Shown: one piece after another, positions 22,949-32,389 of the stretch
Layout of the letters: each line of letters begins with the position of its first letter
How positions within the stretch are numbered: position 1 is the stretch's first letter
NCBI GenBank assembly: GCA_963573315.1
Contig: OY752146.1
Coordinates: forward strand, 496,001-560,000
Direction of reading: 5' to 3'
Source: Entomortierella parvispora
Lineage: Eukaryota > Mortierellomycota > Mortierellomycetes > Mortierellales > Mortierellaceae
DNA: 64,000 bases
Made by a program: the position numbers and the translations under genes
Notes under the pieces: model-generated
The model's input: the letters and a program-made list of their open reading frames with translations, nothing else
Databases searched by the model: none
What the model was told of the DNA's origin: nothing

Positions 22949-25157
22949 ATGTCTCTCTTCCAGGGGCAAGTCTCTTACATGCAATATCTCGCCAGCAACC
23001 AGCGCGATCAGCTGCTTTCCTCTCCCAAGACTAACTTGCCATGCTCCTCCCTTTTTCACCTCTCACCATCTAGTTTCGGCTCTACTCCTGCTGCAACTTC
23101 TGCTCCTGCGAATCCATTTGGCACACCCGCACCCGCCACATCAGCGCCTGCGAATCCATTTGGCGCCTTTGGATCAACCCCCGCAACATCTGCACCAGCA
23201 ACCTCGGCAGGATCGCTCTTCGGTGCTCCACCTGCTGCTTCTGCCCCTGCAAGCACTTCTTCTTCTCTCTTTCCCTCTTTAACCGCCTCCACCTCGAGTG
23301 CGCCCCCAGCAGCCACTGCTGCACCCGCTTTTGGAGGCAGTCTGTTTTCTGCTCAGCCTGCCACTACCACACCAGCCGCTACTGCCTCAACCCTCTCTAC
23401 TGGGTCGCTCTTCAACAACCCAAACTCGACCGCTGCCGCTAATGCGCTGACCAATGCTGCCACAAAGAGCGCCTTTGGAGCCTCCGCAGCTACAGCAGCA
23501 GCAGTGTATGTCTGCTGCCTGGCCTGCTCGAGATGATTTCTGATACAGCAACTAACTCCAAGAAAATTCTCGTTAATTCAACCGATAGTGCCCTGACCCC
23601 CGATACAATCGCAGGTTCGACAAAATACACAGAATTGCCCGCAGACGCAAAGTCGACTCTGGATCAATTTCATACGTTCCTGCAAAGTCAGATCCACCTC
23701 TCGGCGACATTGACCTCTAGACCGTCAGATTCATTGGACAAGATTTCCAAAGATACAGTAGAGTTGTCCAAGAGACTGGGCACATTGAACGACGCTCTGG
23801 GTCGGGATACAAAGGTGATCGAGGCACTTCAAAGCAAGGTTGGACAGGAGCTGAAGCAAGCAGACTCTGCAGGAAGGATCATCGAAGCCTACAACAACAC
23901 ATCACAAGCAAACTTTTTATATGCTGGAAACAACTCGGCGGGACAGTAAGATTTTCTCGATTCGTGTTTGTATTCCTCGGTTGATGTTTTTGAATAGCTA
24001 ACAGAGTCCATTCTTTCATAATGATAGATACTTTTTGGACCAGTGTCAGGCGTTTGAAGATCAAATCAGACAGTTCCGGAGCACCATCGAGGTTAGAACT
24101 GGATGAAAGAAGAATATTGTCGATACTCACAGCAACAACACACTGGGATGAGGCACTAATCGACAGGACATTTTGGTTTCCGTGGATGTTTCTCTTAGGA
24201 AATTGAGCGCCATTTGGCCTCGTTTGGATCCAAGAACCCGCAGGTGGCACATGGTACGATTGCTTGATGGAGCGTATGCAAGGTGCTTCGTTCTTGTTCA
24301 TTTGATTTTTTGTACTGACGTGTTCATTGGATCGTGTTCATTTGATTTTTTTTTTTTTTTTTTTTTTTTCACTTTCACTAGCGTTGCCTGAAGTATTAAG
24401 GAATCAGCATGAAGGATTCTTGTCTGTTGCCAGTCGTGTGGCCGTACTCCATGATGAGATCAGGGACAGGGAAAAGGCATACTTGATGTTCCGCCGGAAA
24501 TTCTTTGATGACGAATCAGATCCATTTGAGGCGCACCATCAGCACCAGCAACAGCAAAAGCACAGAAGGGCCGAGAATGGTCTCAGGAGTTCAGAGGGTC
24601 AAAGGTCTGTGATGATGGAGCAAGGCAGTTTGAGCCAGAGCGCCAGCAGTCAAAAGTCGTTCAGAGATATCGCAAAGGAAACTCTTCGACCCGGATCAGC
24701 AGCAAGCGCGACTGCTCCAGCCAACGCCGCTGCGGCCTCTACAGCCACCAAACCAGCCTTTGGTGGTAGTCTCTTTGGTGGAGCATCAACAACCTCGGCA
24801 GCCCCCGCGACCACAGGACTCTTTGGATCGACCACTACCCCTGCTGCTGGAGGTCTCTTTGGATCGGCTGCACCTGCAACCTCGGCCGCAGGATCATCTC
24901 TCTTTGGACAGCCTGCAGCAGCCAGCACTAGTGGATTCGGAGGTTTTGGAACCGCCCCTGCGACCTCGACGGCTCCTGCTACTGGCGCGTTTGGAGGATT
25001 TGGACAATCAGCAGCCTCAGCCGCCCCCACTTCAGCACCGACATTTTCACTCACAGCTCCTCCAGCTGGTTCTGCAGCAGGCGGTTCGAGTCTGTTTGGT
25101 GCACCAGCCACGACAGCTTCTCCCTTTGGAGGTGGATTCAAGCTGGGTGGCAAGTGA
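22949..25157 (+). CDS. NUP58: FG nucleoporin of the Nup58/Nup49 family
   Basis: Six exons give an unbroken protein: 22949-22965, 23074-23505, 23589-23945, 24028-24091, 24199-24253 and 24382-25157. It starts MSLFQGFGSTPA and has an N-terminal FG region (PFG, LFG, AFG repeats spaced by Ala/Thr/Ser/Pro linkers), a central coiled-coil domain beginning TKYTELPADAKSTLDQFHTF and running through YFLDQCQAFEDQIRQ to HDEIRDREKAYLMFRRKFFD, and a C-terminal FG region ending PFGGGFKLGGK. FG repeats on both sides of the coil resemble metazoan Nup58/45 more than yeast Nup49. The protein would line the central channel of the nuclear pore with Nup54 and Nup62 homologues. Intron 1 is of the GC-AG type; the others are GT-AG. 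An aataaa lies 82 bp after the stop. A decayed second copy is at 47.6-49.6 kb. Confidence 0.88.
22966..23073 (+). other. GC-AG intron in NUP58
   Basis: The only junction that joins the start MSLFQG to the FG frame uses the donor GCAAGT at 22966 and the acceptor catctag ending at 23073. GC-AG introns with this GCAAGT donor are a known minor class. The second gene copy has lost the donor region. Confidence 0.6.
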
Positions 25158-25238
25158 GAATGAGACTGAAAAAAAATTAATTGCATGAAAACAAAGACTA
25201 GCCCTTTCGCTCTCAGCAAACTCTGGTTTTGTATTCAC

Positions 25239-25244
25239 AATAAA
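25239..25244 (+). terminator. poly(A) signal AATAAA of NUP58
   Basis: AATAAA 82 bp downstream of the TGA at 25157. Confidence 0.55.
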
Positions 25245-25348
25245 GGGCGAGGCCAATGGATTTGCGGGACCACTTTTGTAAGTGACATGAGAGAAAAAGA
25301 TCGACACCCATAAAGGTACTCAAAGAACAGCACGAAAACAAAATCTGC

Positions 25349-25374
25349 TTTTTTTTTTTTTTTTTTTTTTTTTT
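25349..25374. repeat. T26 homopolymer
   Basis: Uninterrupted run of 26 T on the + strand. Similar long runs occur at 24347-24369 (T, inside a NUP58 intron) and 26677-26703 (A27). Confidence 0.8.
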
Positions 25375-25542
25375 GGGTTCGGACTTACAAGAGTGTAGCA
25401 AGTATTTACAGTACGACTGAGATCAATTCGAGTGAAGAATGAAGGTTGTATTTGGATGAATTGGTATTCTGAAAAGCTAACTATGCATGTGAGCATGCTA
25501 AAGATATCAAGTGTGTTCTGTTACACCCACAAATACTACTTG

Positions 25543-26046
25543 TTACTTGTAGCTGCACGTGTCTTCAGGATTTCCACAATTGATCTCCTCCCCATCCTCA
25601 TTGCGACCACCCTCAGGGCAGATATTATCGATATAGGGATGTGTCATAACACCTGCACCGTCCGTGGAGCAACAACTAAAGAATTTGTAATACCGATCGA
25701 AAGCAACCGAACACCAGTAGCTTTCGTCCACAGGTCCCCAGGAAGTGCCACACTTCTGGCAACAAGCAGATGACAATGACATTAAAGGACCATTGCCATC
25801 TGTACACCGCAATGGGTCCGTTGTTCTTTGTGCCATACGGACGTGCCAAGTAAGAGTGAATAGAAACAGTATTCCTCTCAATATTAAATCTGAACAACAA
25901 AGATTTCGCGTACTGAATCTGTAGCTTGTCAAGTAGTTTTTTTTGACTTTTTGGTATTTTATGTACGTAAATTCATATGTCACGTGTTCTCGCTCAAACT
26001 CCATGCTTTTCATCGACGCGCGTTTTTCTTTCCGGCCTCCCGACAT
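25543..26046 (-). CDS. cysteine-rich, probably secreted small protein (5' structure uncertain)
   Basis: The last 90 residues are strongly cysteine-rich: SACCQKCGTSWG, YWCSVAFD, FFSCCSTDG, NICPEGG, INCGNPEDTCSYK, twelve cysteines including two CC pairs, with many Gly/Asp residues. This is typical of small secreted fungal proteins. A hydrophobic stretch (LILRGILFLFTLTW) precedes it, but no clean signal peptide start fits; the first ATG of the open frame gives an unlikely basic N-terminus, so a 5' intron or upstream start is probable. A second cysteine-rich frame (WQYCYGCCDVATGSNVC) lies upstream on the same strand near 26120 and could be a related exon or tandem relic. No domain name can be given. 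Confidence 0.45.
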   Translation of the reverse strand: MSGGRKEKRASMKSMEFEREHVTYEFTYIKYQKVKKNYLTSYRFSTRNLCCSDLILRGILFLFTLTWHVRMAQRTTDPLRCTDGNGPLMSLSSACCQKCGTSWGPVDESYWCSVAFDRYYKFFSCCSTDGAGVMTHPYIDNICPEGGRNEDGEEINCGNPEDTCSYK

Positions 26047-26049
26047 GCC

Positions 26050-26770
26050 GCCCTACCATCTCCATCCTGACCACGGCCAGTTTCTTGACACACATTTGAC
26101 CCAGTAGCAACATCACAACAACCGTAACAATACTGCCAACACTCGAATGCCAAGCCCCCAATCCGCTCTTTCGGACCATCCCGCGCCATGTTGTTTTCAC
26201 GCTTTCATGCAAGGCATTCATGACCATGTCAACGTGAGTAACACGAGGTAAGGACAAAACACAGTACTGATAAAAGTAGAACTTTTTTTGAAAGAGTGAA
26301 AGAGGATCTCATATGGCGGCTTCATGTGGATGTCATACAGGCACAAGCATGATTCCGTGAGCAGGCAATCCGGCAACGCGGACCAAATGTAGAACCATGT
26401 GGATTTTAACGAGGCATATGGTGAACAGCAGGACAACATAACACAAAGGGAGAATAGAGGAGTATCATTTGACGGCTGCCTTCCTTAACTTAGGCACACT
26501 GACATGTCATAGGTTGACCTCACGACAGTGTAGGCGAACGATCATACTGAAAGTAACGGATGGTGGACGAGTGGCAGTATCGGTGGCCATAAAGAGAAGT
26601 GCCAATGAAGCTTTTCCCTCCTCCCTTTATTCATCACAATTCATACTGACACGCCCCGCATTGCGTTCGTTCTATCAAAAAAAAAAAAAAAAAAAAAAAA
26701 AAACAGGCGACGGATTCTCCAAGAGACATTCCCCGATGTCTAATGCTCAGAAAAGCAGCCGACGAGTGAT
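26050..26770. other. intergenic stretch
   Basis: Apart from the possible cysteine-rich exon near 26120 (minus) and an A27 run at 26677-26703, nothing is recognised. Confidence 0.35.
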
Positions 26771-26773
26771 AAC

Positions 26774-27364
26774 ATGTTCGCACCGGCGTCTCGTCCATGC
26801 ACCCTCACTACCTGTAGCGCCAGCAGCGCCAATCAAGACAAGAGAAAGAGACAACGAGAGAAGGACGATGATGGACATGACGATATGGTTCAGGTCAAAC
26901 TCGAGTACCCGTCTGCAAAAGGGCCCGAAAGCCATGCCTGCCAGCACGAGCAGCACCCACACAAACAGCTCTTCTTCACAGTTAACAGTCGACTTCAAGA
27001 AAACCAAGGTTGGGTCTCCACTAAATTTGTATCAGGCAAAAAGCAGACCTCGGTTGCAGCCACACAGGTTGCATGCGAAATGTGTCATGGGACAGGACAC
27101 AAATCTCTTGACTGCGAGTAAGTTATGCAAACTGTTACGTTATTTTTGTGTGTTTGTATGAAGCAAGAACGAAGGGTGTCATGCCCACTAACAACGCGTT
27201 CCCTCTGATGCCGATGTGTTAGATTTCGAGATCTGCTCGAGACTAACGACATGCAACTGGCATCCGTTACAGAGTCACTCTCAAAGCCAACATCGTTACG
27301 TTCGGAAGCCAACGTCAACAATGAAACGAGCCGAATGCTTGCAATAGGTTACTGGGAGATGTAG
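26774..27364 (+). CDS. small CCHC zinc-knuckle protein, two exons (tentative)
   Basis: Exon 1 starts at ATG 26774 and is basic then acidic (DKRKRQREKDDDGHDD), ending with a zinc knuckle CEMCHGTGHKSLDC (C-x2-C-x3-GH-x4-C). A GT-AG intron from gtaagt near 27119 to ttag near 27222 joins to FRDLLETNDMQLASV and a stop at 27364. CCHC knuckles bind single-stranded nucleic acid and occur in gag proteins and in host RNA-binding proteins. The small size and nearby mobile elements make a retroelement-derived origin possible. Start codon and splice model are tentative. Confidence 0.35.
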
Positions 27365-27403
27365 GTGTGGATCGCGTGATGCCACCGAATTACTACTGTT
27401 GCA

Positions 27404-28110
27404 ATGCCCCTAACGTTGAGGATGGCCCACACCAGGGTGTTGGATTTAGCAAAAAAGGGTCAGCCACCTCCTCTTGATTTCGCAGCTTTCGAAGGGCGCG
27501 GGATCCAACCGTACAAAGCGTCAAAGACCAATAGAGCTCAGGACTTCGCCACTGATTGCGATGTCATTAACAGAAGTAATCAGCAGTTACCAACTCTTTC
27601 TCAACTTGTGAACGGGGGACTCCTGGATATTGACACAAGCTACCAGGTCGCTGAGGACGACGACCATGACAGTATGGAAGATGTTGACGGTGTTGAGGAC
27701 AATGACGACGACGAGTCGTTGATCCGTACCAGACATTTCCAAATAGAGATCGCGAAGAAGAAGGACAAAGCGCCCAACAAATCCAACAAAAATCATCGGC
27801 CTCAGTTATCCCCACTGAAGATGAATGAGCTCGTGGAAATTGACATTGGCGTTCAGATCGCTGAGGAGGGGAAGCAAGAAGACGAACCACCGACCCGTAT
27901 AGATCCAGAGGTCAACAGGTTAGGGTCAGCGTAGATAAAGCGCCAGCTCTTGCCAAACCAGCTGCTGAGCAGCGGCCGAAGGATCAATTGATAGTCTCCA
28001 AACCGCCGATTCGTGCCAGGTCCAAACTTCGCCAGGTTGAGGTCAGCACTATCACGAACAGACACGGGAGGAAAGGGTGGATACAAGGAAGGAAGGTAGG
28101 AAGAGGATAG
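27404..28110 (+). CDS. acidic/basic low-complexity protein, function unknown
   Basis: Open from ATG 27404 to a stop near 27934, with protein-like sequence continuing in another frame to 28110 (DKAPALAKPAAEQRPKDQ, SKLRQVEVSTITNR). The frame change may be an intron or a lesion. The protein has an internal repeat: a segment L-V-x-G-G-L-L-D-I-D-T-x-x-Q-V-A-E near residue 70 is echoed by L-V-E-I-D-I-G-V-Q-I-A-E near residue 145, each followed by an acidic stretch. The C-terminus is basic. It follows the zinc-knuckle gene by 40 bp and could belong to the same transcription unit. No family recognised. Confidence 0.35.
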
Positions 28111-28159
28111 TGATTTAATGTATATTGTGAGCTGCAGACTGAAGAGTAGGACTAACAGG

Positions 28160-29090
28160 AGATTTATATACTAAAAGGTGAGAGTCCCGTAGTGGTTACG
28201 GATACAGGCCAAGAGTCAGAGAAGAACAAGATAGAAACAGATGGAAGGCGACTATTGACAAGATTCATCATGGCGATGAGGATGGACCTATGAGTGAGTG
28301 ACTGGATGGATTCGCTGGTGGGCGGGGCGACAATGGACATCGTGATGGACCGGGGGCAGACCGACGGTGGATGACCATAGGTACACCATCGATCAGGAAG
28401 GCGACGGACTGACAGGAATTGGTGCGGAGGGTAGCTGATCGGGACTAGAGGCAGCGGCCCAATGAACACGAATGCAGAACCCAGGGGTACAGTCCAGCGA
28501 CGCGTACTAATTTAGTCCGGGTAATTTACAGTCTCCGCCGATGGCTGTTTGGAGAAGGACAAGGGCAAGGATAAAGCGCCGGTCCTGCCAAGCCCATCCG
28601 CTTCTCGTCCTGGGCCATCTTCCCTATCAGCTTCGCTCCCGATGTCTTCAAGACTGCGAACATGGGCAATGACAAGTTTCCGGCTAAACAGTCCTCGTCT
28701 CCCGTTGGCAGTCCCGCCAGTTCCAGCGACATGCTACTGCAGCTCATGCTGGTCCACCTGTAAATGCTCTGCCAACTTGGATCTGACCAGTGTGCCTCTC
28801 CTACACAAATGTAGAATGTCCATTACCAACGAACCCTGCCAGCAGGACGCCTCGACGGCGGCAAAAATGCTCCAGTTGGACAAACGGGTGACGAAAATAG
28901 TGGCATCCTACCTTGACATCGACAATAAACAGCCACGCCGGATTTCGTCGACAGAGTCATCTTCATCGTTCGCAATACTCGAGCTGAATGCCTCAACAAC
29001 TTTGCAAACGGAAACGTTTTGTCCTGACCAAGAAGCGGCAGTTTTTGCAGTAATAGACAACGTTGCTAACACTTTCGCAACGGGGGAGTA
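28160..29090 (+). other. weak coding potential only
   Basis: An open frame from 28549 to 29091 is Ser/Pro-rich and begins with a TTG or ATG-poor region; a second frame has NDKFPAKQSSSPVGSPASSS near 28665. The mixed signals suggest decayed coding sequence upstream of the Helitron fragment. I cannot support a gene. Confidence 0.25.
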
Positions 29091-29094
29091 AGCT

Positions 29095-29675
29095 GGTCAG
29101 CAGGTCACCTTCTGCCCAATCTATCACACAACGTTCGAGGACGGCTTTACACCTGTTCCAATAACACGATTGCAGTTTCCCGTTAACGGCGTTAAGCCTG
29201 CTTTCGCCATGACCGTCAACAAGTGTCAGGGCCAGACTCTCAACCATGTGAGTGTCTTCCTATCTCAGAGTGTTTTTCAGCACGGTCAGTTATATGTCGA
29301 CCTTTATCGTTGCACCAATCCACAAATATTGGAAGAGATAGGGTATTGTAAGCAGTAGAGTAGCCTTGTTGCTACGATCTGCGGAGATTAAGCCATTGTT
29401 CTACAGATTTGTTCAACATCTCTCTTTTTATCTTTCTGGCGGTGACTCTGTTAAGGGGTACTCGGTTTTCAGAAAAAACTCAATTGAGCGGAATTTGTGG
29501 TGGATTGTGGAAGGCAAGGGCAAGGGGAAGAGAAAGGCACATAGACACGTAATGTAGTATATCCTCGGGTTCTAGAATGGTAAATCGTCCGTTTACGATA
29601 TCCTTTTGTTTAATAAAGAAAAAGATCCGAAAGCAAAGTGGCTCGGGGCGACAGCCACGAGCAGATCTGCTACTA
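29095..29675 (+). mobile_element. Helitron 3' fragment (Pif1-like helicase end plus terminal hairpin)
   Basis: The frame across 29100-29360 gives the last Pif1-type helicase motifs of a Helitron RepHel protein: LQFPVNGVKPAFAMTVNKCQ, GQTLNHVSVFL, FQHGQLYVDLYRCTNP (usual form: HGQLYVALSR). About 300 bp after the stop is a short hairpin GTGGCT-N9-AGCCAC (29638-29658), the form expected just inside a Helitron 3' end. The last 100 bp match, on the other strand, sequence at 54.6 kb and 60.0 kb with the same hairpin. The upstream Rep domain is missing, so this is a 5'-truncated relic. Confidence 0.7.
29638..29658 (+). repeat. Helitron subterminal hairpin, copy A
   Basis: Perfect 6-bp stem GTGGCT/AGCCAC with a 9-nt loop. 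Equivalent hairpins: 54608-54628 and 60018-60038, both on the minus strand. Similarity between copies ends a few bases after the shared TCTGC[T/C]A. Confidence 0.65.
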
Positions 29676-29679
29676 TAGT

Positions 29680-30235
29680 CTTGATTAAATTAGCTGGCGG
29701 TGGCCAAAATAAAGTTTCAGAAAATCGTATGTGAATGAGCCCTTTTACACCTTTTTACTTTTGGAGAACGGAGTGAAATTAGTTACACACGATTCTTTTA
29801 ATTTTATTCCATTTCTCTGTTCCTCCTGTTTTTTCGCACAATTGCATTCTTCATTCTCTTTCTCTTTCTCACTTCCATCTCCATGTATCCGACAGGCGGA
29901 CAAGATGAAGATGAGAATTAGAAGGATAGCTGGAAGAAAAAAGAAGCGTTCTCTTTGTCCTGTCATAGAAACATCCTTTGACTGTTGAACGTTGCGCTTG
30001 CACGCTCGCGCGTTGTACTCGCTCTGTCTTCTGTGTTAGACAGGCATGCGGAGCAGAATGTGGAGCAGAATGTGGAGGATATCAATTCGATGGGCGTGCG
30101 GAGTAGAATGTAGAGGACAAGAAGGGTGGTATTTGTAGGATAAACTCTTTATTCAACCGTGTCAATCATATTTTTGCGGTCCTTTCACGAATGGTGTTAG
30201 TAAATGCCTCCACCGAAGCTGCAGTCTTCAGCTCT
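29680..30235. other. stretch without a supported gene
   Basis: Only short chance ORFs. A tandem-like motif gcggagcagaatgtgga repeats near 30050-30110. Confidence 0.35.
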
Positions 30236-30238
30236 TGG

Positions 30239-31465
30239 TCAAGTTAAGGCGTCCATATCTTTACCGCTCTTTTTCTGCAGTTTCTCAATGTCCCTAAAAA
30301 GCGCTCTTCGACGCCTGGGGGTACGATTGTCCCCAAGTACTCCGTTGTCAACAATCAGATAGTCATGGTAAACATCTTTGAGGGATCGTTTCGATTTGCA
30401 CTTCAAGGAAGTCGTGGCCGGGCCAACGACTGAACGCTACAAGGATGGGTTGGCGGCTGGGGCCACCATGAATCGCCAGGGGGCCGTACAGAGGCCTGGC
30501 ACCACTGCGAAGGTTGCTGCTGTGGATGATGCAATGGGAGCATCTGTTGTTGGTAAGGCTGCTGCAGCAAAGGCGGCTGAAAATATAAAAGCTCTGACGC
30601 TTGGTCCTCTTGCTGCTCTGGCCCGGAAAAGAGAGGCGCTCCTTGTTGCTGCTGTGGTGGCCCTGAAGGTTGATGCTCTCCTTGTTGATGCTGTGGTGGT
30701 AGGGGCATTGTAGTCGACATGACCCGTAAGACCAGCCCTGTTCGATGGTGAAAATCCAAACTAGTTCGCATCAACTCTTTCAGGTGGTGTAGTTGCTGTA
30801 GCATTAGATCTTGGCTCTGATCATGGCTGGGAGAGTGGCCTGCAAGGCAGAGGTTGTTGCAGTTAGCTGCTGGACCCTGTTGGCGAGACCATTGACCGCC
30901 CCGACGACGGCGTTGCCATCAGTTGCAATATCTCTGGGGAAAAGATTGGCCTGCTGACAATGCCTCTCAATTGCAGCCAAAAGATCCATCTCGAACTGGA
31001 GAAAGAGAGGACTCTCGAAGATGTCAGGTCTTGAGGTAATGAAAGAATTGGTCAGAGTTCGTCCCTGACTATCTTTCTTGTGGAAGATGACTGCATCCTG
31101 AAGGATAACTCGACGGAGCCGAACAAGGAGCTGAAGAAAGGCCTTTCTGTCAACAATTGCACTCTGGACTAAATCCTTGGCTGTCTTCTCGTTTGAGTCA
31201 GAGTCAGGTGGGACATAATGTAAGTCATCTTCAGTCGGCACGCTTGGATCGATGGCCATCATCTGGTTCTTGCAGTCCTTCATCCAGCTATCCCGCAGCT
31301 CAGGGTGATCGGCATCAAAGGTCTCTTCGATCCAGCTGAAAATCTTCCGTTGAAGTTCGAGAGGAGGGGTGATCAGGTCGCGTTCAATAAAATACGGTTC
31401 GTTTTTGAAATGGGCTATCGCGAATGCACCGTTGGTTTCATTTCGATTGTATCACAGTGATTACC
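30239..31465 (-). pseudogene. Ndc10-like (Crypton-related) DNA-binding protein, C-terminal part, decayed
   Basis: Reading right to left: NRNETNGAFAIAHFKNEPYF (from about 31455), LELQRKIFSWIEETFD, then AFLQLLVRLRRVILQDAVIF and IFESPLFLQFEMDLL. This order matches the Ndc10 second domain found in many Mucoromycota proteins derived from Crypton-type tyrosine recombinases. A coiled helix (VNGLANRVQQLTATTSALQ) follows up to a TAA at 30804. The sequence then carries on in another frame (MLQQLHHLKELMRT, Gln/Pro-rich), and in a third frame to KRSLKDVYHDYLIVDNG and a stop at 30239, which resembles a weak GCR1-type C-terminal DNA-binding module. At least two frame changes and a missing 5' part mark it as a pseudogene. 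Assignment is from recalled family features. Confidence 0.5.
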
Positions 31466-31469
31466 TCCA

Positions 31470-32389
31470 GACTGCTGCAGAAACTTGTCGGCTACAGGGT
31501 TCACTGGCAGTTCAGGAGTCAGTGCATCGGATCATGATCTGACAAAGTGGAAAAGGAAGGTAAAGAAGGTGTAGGCCTGGTCACGACGATAGTCCTTTGG
31601 GGCCTTCTTTTGCTTTCTGGAGCGTCGGTGGGGGGAGTGCAAGGCTTGCTGTCGGTTTGATTCCTGCACACTTCATGTCGCTTAATTCGAGTCCTTGGTA
31701 CTTTTTCTGGGCACGAATGTTTAGTCAATCAGAGCAAGGGATTAGAGAAACAGAGCAAAGGCGGACCCCCCATTTCCCTGATTTTTAATGACTCTCGGCA
31801 TCACGTGAAAGGATTAATATTTACGTAAATGCTATTTTACCTGCATTCGCGACAAAACACGACTCCAGCGCCTTTTTCTTTGCCACCGATCCACAAACTC
31901 CACAAACCACAATCCTTCAGTGGCCTTCTCGTTCGTCACTACTGAATCTACCCCCTCTCCAAAACCCCTTTCTCTATCTACGTTACCCACTCTTAACTCT
32001 TGACTCTGTCCTAAGCTACGACACTTTGGTATATATCTATGATGGTACTTTCGAAAACAATCTTATTGACTCTATCTTACTAATGAAAGCTTGCTTCTTC
32101 TCCTATTCTCTTCGCTACACTTGTGCGTGGACAAATAAAAGCACAATATTCATAGTAGGTGCATAAAACGAAAAAAATCGGAACCTGTTCGAATGTTAAC
32201 CAACTCTGCCTTTTTTCTTTAAATTACAAAGCCTCGAGGTAGTCTACCAGTTAAAAGCCGAGACCTTCCCCCCCCCCCTCTCCCGAAAAGTAAGCAATCT
32301 GATCAAAGGTTGACACGATCAATATGACTGAGCATTCGGGTCTGGGTACACTTTATACTAACGAGTTTATTTATGGTAGGTGCTACGCG
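31470..32389 (+). promoter_or_regulatory. upstream region of the XPG-Fanzor gene
   Basis: No convincing ORF. The last 120 bp include a C9-C10 run near 32267-32276. An in-frame upstream ATG at 32324 would add 22 residues before MGVQG. No terminal inverted repeat of a carrier transposon was found by eye. Confidence 0.35.

Noticed and set aside
24650-25219. 189-codon minus-strand ORF rich in Ala/Pro
   Set aside because: Mirror of the FG-repeat exon of NUP58.
29731-29988. 85-codon + ORF after the Helitron hairpin
   Set aside because: Low-complexity Phe/Ser and Lys/Arg runs; no other support.
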